The notes under the pieces are model-generated. The model searched no databases. It was not told the DNA's origin and saw only the letters and a list, made by a program, of their open reading frames with translations. From NCBI RefSeq assembly GCF_016595435.1, contig NZ_JAENIJ010000008.1:1-64000 (forward strand): a stretch of DNA of 64,000 nt, given 5' to 3'. Source of the DNA: Luteolibacter pohnpeiensis (GTDB lineage Bacteria > Verrucomicrobiota > Verrucomicrobiia > Verrucomicrobiales > Akkermansiaceae). How positions within the stretch are numbered: the stretch's first letter is position 1; the number at the start of each line of letters is the position of its first letter. Positions 1 to 7,426 of this stretch are shown piece after piece. Position numbers and translations under genes: made by a program.

Positions 1-37
1 AAACTACCGGCTCCGCGTGATCGCCCAATGCGGCTGA
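1..37 (+). CDS. 3' end of an unidentified gene (partial)
   Basis: Read from base 2, eleven codons (N Y R L R V I A Q C G) run to a TGA at 35-37. This could be the C-terminal tail of a gene that starts before the window. The fragment is too short to identify. It lies just upstream of the direct repeats and the tRNA gene, so a mobile-element gene is possible but cannot be shown. Confidence 0.25.
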   Translation, partial: NYRLRVIAQCG

Positions 38-65
38 AAACCCATCCTCAAAACCTCAACAAAAA

Positions 66-94
66 GCCTCATCCCCAATCTTTGGTGTAGACCC
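66..94 (+). repeat. 29-bp direct repeat, copy 1
   Basis: Bases 66-94 (beginning GCCTCATCCCC and ending GTGTAGACCC) recur exactly at 257-285. The two copies start 191 bp apart and are not palindromic. No third copy was noticed in the window. The spacing is far too large for a CRISPR array. Confidence 0.8.
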
Positions 95-295
95 AAGGAT
101 GCTGCCGATGACACTTCATCAGGGCTGGATCAGGTGGGTGCGGCTGCGGATGAAACCGGTGATGAGCTGAAACTCCCCGAAGCGAAGCAAGGGACGAAGT
201 CGCTCAACCAGCTCACTGCCGAGCTACAACGACTGGAAAAGGAGTTGCTGGATCTTGCCTCATCCCCAATCTTTGGTGTAGACCCGGTTATTTAA
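95..295 (+). pseudogene. Possible coding remnant between and into the direct repeats
   Basis: The frame containing 101-103 (GCT) is open from the first repeat to a TAA at 293-295. It has a coding-like, helix-forming composition, with an AADDTSSGL/AADETGDEL internal similarity followed by a K/E/L-rich stretch ending in LEKELLDLA. It has no convincing start codon and stops just after the second repeat copy. The two repeat copies are read in different contexts (NLWCRPKD versus IFGVDPVI). It looks like a decayed or chimeric fragment rather than an intact gene. No family was recognised. Confidence 0.3.
257..285 (+). repeat. 29-bp direct repeat, copy 2
   Basis: This is an exact second copy of 66-94. 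It ends 17 bp before the CCA end of the tRNA-Ser gene. Repeats next to a tRNA can mark integration or duplication events, but neither copy overlaps the tRNA itself, so a classical tRNA attachment site is not demonstrated. Confidence 0.8.
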
Positions 296-302
296 CAAAA
301 AG

Positions 303-392
303 TGGCGGAGAGGGTGGGATTTGAACCCACGGTGAGTTTTACCCCACGTCCGATTTCGAATCGGGTGCCTTAGACCACTCAGCCACCTCTCC
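303..392 (-). tRNA. tRNA-Ser (anticodon CGA)
   Basis: On the minus strand the gene begins GGAGAGGTGG and ends CTCTCCGCCA, giving a 7-bp acceptor stem, a discriminator G and an encoded CCA. The anticodon loop is TTCGAAA, so the anticodon is CGA (reads UCG). Four anticodon-stem pairs are clear and the outermost is a C/A mismatch. A long variable arm (GTGGG/CTCAC stem) identifies a class II tRNA and supports Ser. The T arm contains GTTCAAATC. The total length of 90 nt is normal for tRNA-Ser with CCA. Confidence 0.95.
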
Positions 393-482
393 TTTGCTGG
401 AGCGCGGAAGCTAGCAATCTAGACAGACTTGTAAAGCGCTCACTTGATGAAAATGGAAAAATTGAAGGGATAACCAGAAAGA

Positions 483-1103
483 TCAGCGAGAAACCGAAGG
501 CGTGAGCAGCGAGAGTTCCGTGGAATGAATTTTATTTTTTGATTCGGTAGCTACGGCTGTTTGTGTCGCTGGAGATTTCCACCAGATTTCTGATGTTCCG
601 TGGGTGGATTTTATCTCGTGACGTGTTTTCAGCGAATGAGTGATCAGTCCACCTGCCATCAGGGCCGCTAGTGAGAGTCCTGCTACTGTTGCGATCCACC
701 AGCGATGTCCACCTGAGTGTGGAGCGCCGATGCCGGGCTCTTGTTCGAGGGATCGAAATGTAAGTTTGGGCGCGGCAGGTCTTTGCTTCTCAAGATTCAG
801 GGAAATGGCCGTGGCACTGCTTTTGCTGACTGGCGGTTGGGGTGATGGAGGGGCTACTGCTACGAGCTGGCGGGGCTCAGTTTTGGGCGTTCTCATCCAA
901 CCTGCAAAATCGTCTTCATCGGCAGTCAGAATGAGGTCCTGAACGGAAGGTGAGGGGCGCTGTGCCCGTGTTGGATCAATCAGCTCTAAAATGGCATCCT
1001 CATCGACGAAACCATGCATTTGCTGATTGTTTTCCGCAGGTGCGATCTTTGGCGATGCATCCGAAGGTGCAATCGGCAGTGGGGATAACTTCATGGCAAA
1101 CAT
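483..1103 (-). CDS. Hypothetical single-pass membrane protein
   Basis: The protein is 206 aa (203 if the internal ATG at 1094 is used) and no family was recognised. Residues 1-130 are Pro/Ala/Ser-rich and acidic, with a segment (GFVDEDAILELIDPTRAQ) that could be a short binding element. One clear membrane segment follows at about 134-157 (WWIATVAGLSLAALMAGGLI), then a polar tail of about 50 aa. There is no signal peptide, so the N-terminal two thirds is probably cytoplasmic. It stands alone, with the tRNA downstream and an AT-rich gap upstream. Neither candidate start has a clear Shine-Dalgarno sequence. The low-complexity composition makes it a weak but plausible gene. Confidence 0.6.
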   Translation of the reverse strand: MFAMKLSPLPIAPSDASPKIAPAENNQQMHGFVDEDAILELIDPTRAQRPSPSVQDLILTADEDDFAGWMRTPKTEPRQLVAVAPPSPQPPVSKSSATAISLNLEKQRPAAPKLTFRSLEQEPGIGAPHSGGHRWWIATVAGLSLAALMAGGLITHSLKTRHEIKSTHGTSEIWWKSPATQTAVATESKNKIHSTELSLLTPSVSR

Positions 1104-1529
1104 GGCGGATCGGGAATTAGGGCTATGAAATCGGATTGCTTGCGGAGGTCAATAATTGAATCAATAATTAAAACGAAAAATCAATATAGCAGATCGATCT
1201 GATTCGCGATAAAGAACTCCGCCAGAATTCCGGGGATCACTTTCGAAGCATTGGAATATTTAACCATGCTTAAGAATTGAGCATTCAGAGCGGATTTTTT
1301 AGCCGATGGGATCGGGGAAATCAGTTTTGTGAGGCGGTGGTGGAACTGCATCGCGGACGAGGTTTGCTTTCAACTTCCATTACGATCAAACCTGATTTTC
1401 AATAAAGGTCAATTTTTAATGTTTCTTAATTAAAACACGTTTATCCTACGTCTCGGTGTTGCCTCAATGAAAGGTCTGCCATGGTTGAGATTGCATTTCG
1501 CGGGGAGTCATGGATGCTCTCCACCAATC
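1104..1529. other. AT-rich intergenic region between divergent genes
   Basis: About 425 bp separate the divergent genes starting at 1103 (minus) and 1530 (plus). The stretch 1150-1200 and the stretch 1380-1445 are markedly AT-rich and are the likely promoter zones. No clear -35/-10 pair, hairpin or RNA gene could be assigned. An in-frame ATG at 1467 could extend the downstream gene by 21 codons. Confidence 0.5.
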
Positions 1530-3179
1530 ATGGCTTCTGAAAACGAAGAGAAACCCTCGCTCAAAATCCGGTGTCCCTCATGTTCACAACGCTTCAACGT
1601 CAGTGCTGACCTGAATAACCGGACTGTTGAGTGCGGGAGCTGCGAGCATCGTTTCAAAATTAGCGATGAAGTCATTGTGCGTTCCAAACGGTTTTATCCT
1701 GGTGAACGGCCTAGTCCTTTTGACAAAAAAGTATCGAGAGTTCCGATGGCTTCATCGGCCGCATCGAGTTCACCGGTTTCCCCATTGGAGGGGAAGGGGC
1801 GCCCTCAACATCCAGTGCAAACTCCTCCACTGAAGCCTGCGCACTATGGAAAGGAGCCGGACCCAGCGGTGATCTTTCCCGTGTCGCCGCAACGCATTCT
1901 CGCAGGATTTGTGGGGGTGGGAATTATGCTTATCACGGCAATGCTGTTGATGTTTTCCACGGGAGTCGGGGAAGTGCTCAATGGGGTACCGACTGCGACG
2001 CGATTGGTAATTGCTTCGTTTGCAGTGCTTTTGGGTGTTGTTTTCCTGGTTTATGCCAACCCGAAGGCACGCATGAAGGGATTGATCGTTGGCTGCTTGA
2101 TTGGAGCAGGGGTTATGACGGTGCCGTTTTTTTTCAAGGAAGGAACGAAGCAATTTGATCCAAATGCTGAAAAGGTGGCTGCCAAGCCGCTGATTCCAGT
2201 GGTTGATCCCGAGGTAGAAGCCTTTGAGAAACTAAAGGAAACGATAGGTTTGGCGCCACTGGTTAAAGAACAGGAGCGTTTGGATAAGGTTGGTGAGGGC
2301 AAGCACGCATACGGAATTTGGCTTCGAAACCTCACAGAGTTTAACAAATTGAAGGTGAAGGACTTCTTGGTGCAGGCCGCACATGCTGACGATTCATCTC
2401 ATTGTTACCCGCGAGATCATGATAGTTACCTGATGATTTTGACCGGGCTGGATCAATCGATTGATCAAATTGCGGATATTACGAAAACCATTGGCAAGGT
2501 CAAAAACGTGTATGACCAGATTGATGTCATTGAAGTCGAGTTCAATGACGCCGTTTTCAGCGGTGGTTCGTTGGACAAACTCATCGAGTCTTCAGATCCT
2601 GCATTTTATGATCTCAACAAGCGTGAACTCGACAGCATTCAAATGAAGCGAGTTGAACGCGCCGTTGAGCGATTGGCAGATGTAGAACCCAAGATTTACC
2701 GGACGGATATTTCACGGAAATTGTTAGAGCTGCTGGCAGATCCCAAGGTTCAGTTCAAGGGGACCATTTGCCGCGCGCTGATGGTTTGGTCCGAGGATTC
2801 GGATCAAACTGCCAAGGTGGTGAACTCCACATTGCAAGACATGGTCAAGGTCTCACAGCCTGTGCCAACGGAGATGGTCGCTTTGCTCGCTCAGTTGGGA
2901 TCGGTGGAGTCGATGCCTCAGATCACGATGTTGTGGTTCAATGACCCGATGAAGTGGGAGTTGGATTACGGCAAGTTTGGGGCGGCGATTGAAGATCAGC
3001 TGCTCCACGAATTCAGTAATACCAGCGGGCTCAACCGAGCTTCGGCTGTGCGCTTGCTGGCCAAAGTCGGTTCCAAGAAGAGCTTGCCTTATCTTGAAGA
3101 GGCGAAAAAGAGCGCCAGTGCTGAACTCTCGATCAGCATCGATAATGCGTTGAGCGCAATTCGTGAAAGATCATCCTAA
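1530..3179 (+). CDS. Zinc-ribbon multi-pass membrane protein of unknown function
   Basis: The protein is about 549 aa. Residues about 10-48 form an MJ0042-type zinc ribbon with two CxxC pairs (IRCPSCSQRF and VECGSCEHRF), normally a structural zinc site. A Pro/Ser-rich linker follows. Three hydrophobic segments come next, at roughly 118-142, 150-172 and 176-196. The remaining 350 aa are soluble and largely helical, ending in segments that resemble HEAT-type helical pairs (for example SGLNRASAVRLLAKVGSKKSLPY, read as separate helices). No enzyme motif is visible. The ATG at 1530 is preferred because the conserved ribbon follows closely. The upstream in-frame ATG at 1467 would add 21 residues without a recognisable domain. 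A membrane-anchored scaffold is a guess only. Confidence 0.8.
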   Translation: MASENEEKPSLKIRCPSCSQRFNVSADLNNRTVECGSCEHRFKISDEVIVRSKRFYPGERPSPFDKKVSRVPMASSAASSSPVSPLEGKGRPQHPVQTPPLKPAHYGKEPDPAVIFPVSPQRILAGFVGVGIMLITAMLLMFSTGVGEVLNGVPTATRLVIASFAVLLGVVFLVYANPKARMKGLIVGCLIGAGVMTVPFFFKEGTKQFDPNAEKVAAKPLIPVVDPEVEAFEKLKETIGLAPLVKEQERLDKVGEGKHAYGIWLRNLTEFNKLKVKDFLVQAAHADDSSHCYPRDHDSYLMILTGLDQSIDQIADITKTIGKVKNVYDQIDVIEVEFNDAVFSGGSLDKLIESSDPAFYDLNKRELDSIQMKRVERAVERLADVEPKIYRTDISRKLLELLADPKVQFKGTICRALMVWSEDSDQTAKVVNSTLQDMVKVSQPVPTEMVALLAQLGSVESMPQITMLWFNDPMKWELDYGKFGAAIEDQLLHEFSNTSGLNRASAVRLLAKVGSKKSLPYLEEAKKSASAELSISIDNALSAIRERSS

Positions 3180-3443
3180 ACCATCAATCGAGGTTGTTCA
3201 GCAGCGGACTGTTTGATCATTCCGCGAACTAAAACCTTGATTGAAAAATAGTTTGATTCTAGCATCACGCAGCCCTTCGTCTCGCTTGGGGTCAGGGTAA
3301 TCCGGGGGGAGAACTCTGGCCTGAGAGGCGGAGGGCACAGCCACGGTTTGACCAAACGAGGATAGCTCGATCGCTGGTGTTCTGACGCGTGCTCATTACC
3401 CATTGGGCCCAATTGGACCCACCTAATGGATACAAGCTCTGGT
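3180..3443. other. Intergenic region between convergent genes, with a 12-bp palindrome
   Basis: The 264 bp separate the convergent genes ending at 3179 and 3444. It contains a perfect palindrome, ATTGGGCCCAAT, at 3402-3413. A weak long-range inverted repeat pairs 3184-3195 with 3233-3244 (one mismatch, 37-nt loop). Neither is a convincing terminator. No small ORF in it looks coding. Confidence 0.4.
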
Positions 3444-4796
3444 TCAGGCGAAGTCCAGATCGTCGTCCGTGCCTTCTTCCCGAAGCTGGCGCTCCCAGAT
3501 GAATCGGCGGAATAGAACTTTCACCGCAGCTGTAAATGGAACGGCCAGCAAGGCCCCGACAAATCCGCCCAGGATCAGCGACCAGAACAGCATCGAGAAA
3601 ATCACGGTCAGTGGATGAAGCCCTACCGAATCTCCAACAATTTTCGGAGCCGTTACCAGTGAGTTGATTTGTTGGACCACGACGAAAATGACCACTGTGC
3701 CGGCGGTATAAGCCCAGGGACTTAGGCCGAAAGGGCCACCATTTTGCGCGTGCAAGTAGGCGATGATGCAGGCTGGAATCAGGCAGAGGATGTTTCCAAT
3801 GTAGGGAATTACCCCCAGAATCGCCATGAAGATGCCGATGAGGAAGCCGTAGGGGAGATCGTAGATCTCAAGTGAGATGCCGACCAAGACCCCGTCGATT
3901 GCGGCGACCACGACTTGCCCGCGGAAGAAAGAAATCAGGTATCGGTTGATCTCCTGCAGGGTCGAGATCAGCTCTGTCTTGAATCGGGATGCCTTGAGAG
4001 GGACATAATTCTGCCATTGGCTGCGAATTCCTGCCGAATCCTTCAAAAAGAAAAACAGATACACCGGCACCATGATCATGCCGAGCACGAGACCGAGGAA
4101 GCCCAGGATTTTGGTAGATCCGGCGGTTAACCAGGTTTTGCCGGTCTTGAGGATATTCCCCATGTTTTTGTTCATCGCCCTGCCTGCTCGGGTGCGGTAG
4201 AAGAAATCCAAGGATTCAGGCTCTGGGACGACGCCGTTCGCATAACTGATGGGTTCCCCCGATTCAGTGGTCTCGGTCAAAGCCCAGCCGATGGGACCAC
4301 CTGCGTGTTCGATGCGGAGTTTGTGAAGTGAGCGAGCGAGAGCCGGGACTAGATTTTTTTCATCCTCTTTGGTTTTTTCCTCCATCTGGTCCTGTTCGGA
4401 GCCGGTTTCAGAATTTGCAGATGGGGTGGAAATGACGGTCTCTGTCGAGCTGGCGGCAGGTTTCGACATGAACTCCTGCAAACTCATCCTGGCATTTTGA
4501 ATACCCGGTAAAACCGCTGCGACGAGGATGGCGACCGCTACCAGGATACAGGAAAACAAGATCACAACTGCCCAAAGGCGGCTGATGCCACGTTTTTCAA
4601 TCCACCCCACGATCGGGTCCAGCAGGTAAGCGATGATACCCGCCACGATCAGGGGAACCAGCACCGGCTGGAGAAAGCCGAAAATCATGCCGACCAGCCA
4701 GATGAATCCAACTGCGAGGGCGCCGAGAACGAGAATGGATAAGCCCGTTGCGGCGTTCCAAAGGGTTTTTTGCTGAAAACGAGTCGGATAACGCAT
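3444..4796 (-). CDS. AI-2E family transporter (PF01594-type permease)
   Basis: The 450-aa polytopic inner-membrane protein matches the AI-2E/YdiK/PerM family. A pair of N-terminal membrane helices (about 18-75) contains the typical LVPLIVAGIIAYLLDPIVGW segment. A third hydrophobic segment and a charged loop follow, and the C-terminal half contains the family signature GFLIGIFMAILGVIPYIGN with further helices to about 430. The loop at about 115-210 is unusually long and rich in Glu, Ser and Thr. Members export autoinducer-2 or other small molecules, or act as Na+/H+ antiporters, so substrate cannot be assigned. It is monocistronic, 72 bp downstream of nusB in the same orientation. Confidence 0.9.
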   Translation of the reverse strand: MRYPTRFQQKTLWNAATGLSILVLGALAVGFIWLVGMIFGFLQPVLVPLIVAGIIAYLLDPIVGWIEKRGISRLWAVVILFSCILVAVAILVAAVLPGIQNARMSLQEFMSKPAASSTETVISTPSANSETGSEQDQMEEKTKEDEKNLVPALARSLHKLRIEHAGGPIGWALTETTESGEPISYANGVVPEPESLDFFYRTRAGRAMNKNMGNILKTGKTWLTAGSTKILGFLGLVLGMIMVPVYLFFFLKDSAGIRSQWQNYVPLKASRFKTELISTLQEINRYLISFFRGQVVVAAIDGVLVGISLEIYDLPYGFLIGIFMAILGVIPYIGNILCLIPACIIAYLHAQNGGPFGLSPWAYTAGTVVIFVVVQQINSLVTAPKIVGDSVGLHPLTVIFSMLFWSLILGGFVGALLAVPFTAAVKVLFRRFIWERQLREEGTDDDLDFA

Positions 4797-4868
4797 GGAT
4801 CAGTGATTGACCCGCAAAGTTAATAGCAACGGATCAACTCCCTCCAATGAGAAAAATCGAACAAGTTT

Positions 4869-5762
4869 CTAATTCTCGGACAATTGCTTGGCGACCTTAT
4901 CCAAAACCCCGTTTACGAACCGACCGGAGTCGGTGGTGCCAAAGCGCTTAGCGAGCTCGATGGCCTCATTGATCACCGCTTTTTTAGGAATGTCGGTATG
5001 TTGGATCTCGTAGGTTCCAAGTCGCAGAATCGCGCGGTCCACGGGATTGATGCGTTCTGGCGCGAAATTGTCCACCACACCAGCCAGGCTCGCATCGATT
5101 TTTTCCTTTAGGGAAAGGACCGCATCCACCGTTTGATCCGCGCGTTCCCGCAGGGCTGAGATTTCGGCTTTGGAGTCACGGAGTTTTGCCAAATCCGTTT
5201 GCTCTGGAAATTTTTCAGGCTCCTCGACCATGCGGAGACGATCAGAGATTCTTTGCAAGCGGCGGATGGAAGCAGCCACGGCTTCAAGGGAACCACGCAA
5301 GGAAGGGAAATCCTCCATGCCGTGCAGGAAGCGCTGACGGGTGGCGGCGACTTCCCGATCCGTTTTGAAAAATGCGGCCAAGGCTTCGCTGAAACTGTCG
5401 GCGACAGCGGCATCATCGTCGTCCTTCGGGAGACGCTCCAGTCGGGCCAATGCGGTGCTCCAGTTCGACTCGAGCATGGCGAGTCGTTCCAGATCGATTT
5501 TCAGGTGCTCCGCTTGTGGCCATGCGGATAGAGACGCGCAGGCATTGGTGGAGCGATCAATAAATTCGACCAAGCGACCATCACGCCCGTGGGCTAAATG
5601 GTGAACGGTGCGAAAGGTGGCGAGCTGAAGAGCTTTCCGGTCCGATTCGGTAACAAAATTCCAGAATGGTTCGCGGAGCGCGGCGGGGTCGGCTCCCCCT
5701 TCGAGATCAGCGCAATACAGGAACTGAATGACCGCCTCGCGGATTTGGCGGCGGCTAGGCAT
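4869..5762 (-). CDS. nusB: NusB transcription antitermination factor with a large internal insertion
   Basis: NusB binds boxA RNA with NusE (S10) and supports antitermination on rRNA operons. The N-terminus (SRRQIREAVIQFLYCADLEG) and the last about 95 residues, including NPVDRAILRLGTYEI, the KAVINEAIELAKRFG helix and FVNGVLDKVA, are typical NusB. The protein is 297 aa against a usual 140-150. The excess is a helical, charged insertion at about residues 45-200 in the middle of the fold. The gene overlaps ribH by 8 bp, the common ribH-nusB arrangement, so the two are probably translationally coupled. The start ATG at 5762 is fixed by the N-terminal homology. Confidence 0.92.
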   Translation of the reverse strand: MPSRRQIREAVIQFLYCADLEGGADPAALREPFWNFVTESDRKALQLATFRTVHHLAHGRDGRLVEFIDRSTNACASLSAWPQAEHLKIDLERLAMLESNWSTALARLERLPKDDDDAAVADSFSEALAAFFKTDREVAATRQRFLHGMEDFPSLRGSLEAVAASIRRLQRISDRLRMVEEPEKFPEQTDLAKLRDSKAEISALRERADQTVDAVLSLKEKIDASLAGVVDNFAPERINPVDRAILRLGTYEIQHTDIPKKAVINEAIELAKRFGTTDSGRFVNGVLDKVAKQLSEN

Positions 5763-6276
5763 TGCGGTTTTTGGATCGGGTGGGAATGGTGTTGCCGGGC
5801 ATGGTGCGGTCGAGCTCTTGGAAAATGTCGATCATGGACACAGCGGCTCTGGCGGCCTCGCGACCGCGGTTCAACTGGGATCCAATGCACCGGGCATAGG
5901 CTTGTTTTTCGTCCTCCACAAGCAGGACTTCATGAATGACCGGCCGTTTGTAGCGTGTTGCAAGTTGTTGCAATGCATAGGTTACGGACTTGCCCACCAA
6001 GTCAGCATGGTCGGTGGAACCACGGATGATGAGGCCGAGTGCGATGACGCAGGCAGGAGCCTCCCGCTCAATGACCGTGGCCACAGTGACTGGGACTTCA
6101 AAGGCACCAGGAACACGGATCAGATCAACACGGGCATTTGGGGCCAGTTCAGCTAGCTCCTCGATGGTGTTTTCCACCAAGGCATCGGTGAACTTCTCAT
6201 TGTATTTGGATGCGACGATACAAATACGGGCCTTAGGGCCGATGACCCTCGGCTTTGGAGGCAACGCGGACGACAT
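5755..6276 (-). CDS. ribH: 6,7-dimethyl-8-ribityllumazine synthase
   Basis: RibH condenses 5-amino-6-ribitylamino-uracil with dihydroxybutanone phosphate in riboflavin biosynthesis. The 173-aa protein shows the family landmarks: ICIVASKYNEKFTDAL near the start, VPGAFEVPV with the phosphate/substrate loop at about 60-68, ALGLIIRGSTDHADLVG, and the downstream KRPVIHEVLLVEDEKQA segment containing the conserved strand and catalytic-site region. Length is close to the usual 150-170. It is followed by nusB with an 8-bp overlap. The 158-bp gap upstream shows no recognisable FMN riboswitch. Confidence 0.95.
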   Translation of the reverse strand: MSSALPPKPRVIGPKARICIVASKYNEKFTDALVENTIEELAELAPNARVDLIRVPGAFEVPVTVATVIEREAPACVIALGLIIRGSTDHADLVGKSVTYALQQLATRYKRPVIHEVLLVEDEKQAYARCIGSQLNRGREAARAAVSMIDIFQELDRTMPGNTIPTRSKNRNA

Positions 6277-6434
6277 AACCGGGGTATGCAGGGAGCTTGG
6301 GAAAAAGTCAATCGGCGGGGTGAGGGAATCTGCAAGATTGTCGGCAAACGATCCGGTTGCTGCGCATGTCGGTTGAGCTCAACGCCCTAGCTCTCGCCAT
6401 GAATCACCAGCGGAAACGCCGATCCGTCGTGAGT

Positions 6435-7340
6435 TTAAGCCGCGACGCTGCGTTGGCGGCGGAATTCACTCGGACTCAGTCCGGTGATGCGGGCAAATGA
6501 GCGGTTGAACTGGGACAGCGATTGGTAGCCAACCAAAAAGGCAATTTCCGAGACCCGTGCCCGTGGTGCCAGAAGTTCCCGCTGTGCCCATTGGATGCGC
6601 GAGTGATTGACGTAATCGGTGAATGTCAGTCCGGTGGCTTCTTTGAAAATCCGGCAAAAGTGCGATCCACTCGCGCCAGCTACGGGGGCGACGTCATTCA
6701 GCGTCAGACGTTGGTCGAGATGGGAGTGTATGTATTTCAGTGCCTTTTTCACGACCTCCGGTGCCTTCGAATCTTCGGCCAATGCAGCTTCGTCAGCATC
6801 CTTGGAAAGTTGGTCTGCGAAAATGACGATGAGCTCGATCATGCCGGCATAGCGCCGTGGATCCAGGGCTTTGGTTTGGAAGTATGAGTTCTTCAGCGCT
6901 TCGATTTCACTTTCGGTGAGACTTTTTCGACCGATGGCACCGATGGTTTGCTCGAACATTTCCTCGGTAGGCGTTTGCTGGAAAATCTGGCCGGTTTTCA
7001 GGAAACCCACGGTCTCGGCACCCAATTTCACGGCAACGGCAGTGGCAGACATGCCGGAAAAACAACGGCAGGTCGAAGGTCCGTTGACTTCGGCTTCGAT
7101 CATCAATTTTCGATTCACCTCGCGGCAGGCCTTGCAGGCGTCATTGCACAGGTTGATGCGTTCGCAGAAAGAGCTGCGGTTCTCGATATTGTCATCCAGA
7201 CACCAGGAATCGACATCAGCAGGAACGAGGCGGAGTGGCAATCCGGTGGAAGCTCGAAACGCGTCCTGATAGCGTAAAAAACGCTCAGAGGACTTGAGTC
7301 GTTCATAAATGCGCCGGGTGAATTCGGAAGCTTCCGTCAT
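6435..7340 (-). CDS. PocR-type sensory domain plus AraC-family transcriptional regulator
   Basis: The N-terminal part (about 15-165) matches the PocR sensory domain, with the cysteine cluster CNDACKACREVN and a further Cys pair in STCRCF. The C-terminal part (about 200-300) is an AraC/XylS double helix-turn-helix, with FCRIFKEATGLTFTDYVNHSRI and the second HTH IAFLVGYQSLSQFNRSFARI. PocR domains bind small molecules such as diols or other ligands, and the cysteines could also hold metal or sense redox state. The gene follows ccoI after about 85 bp on the same strand and may be transcribed with the cbb3 operon. The ATG at 7340 fits the domain start better than the upstream ATG at 7388. Confidence 0.9.
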   Translation of the reverse strand: MTEASEFTRRIYERLKSSERFLRYQDAFRASTGLPLRLVPADVDSWCLDDNIENRSSFCERINLCNDACKACREVNRKLMIEAEVNGPSTCRCFSGMSATAVAVKLGAETVGFLKTGQIFQQTPTEEMFEQTIGAIGRKSLTESEIEALKNSYFQTKALDPRRYAGMIELIVIFADQLSKDADEAALAEDSKAPEVVKKALKYIHSHLDQRLTLNDVAPVAGASGSHFCRIFKEATGLTFTDYVNHSRIQWAQRELLAPRARVSEIAFLVGYQSLSQFNRSFARITGLSPSEFRRQRSVAA

Positions 7341-7426
7341 GATTGGTTCGATTGGGCACAAGGTGCCGCACCCTGGCGGAACCCGCAAGGATGGATCGAT
7401 ATTTCATGAATTTTCAGGTCGGATGG

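Noticed and set aside
66-285. Direct repeats as a CRISPR array
   Set aside because: There are only two copies, 191 bp apart, with a coding-like spacer and no cas genes. The spacing does not fit.
6277-6434. FMN riboswitch upstream of ribH
   Set aside because: The 158-bp gap shows no conserved RFN element features such as the paired AGGGT and GGTGAA blocks.
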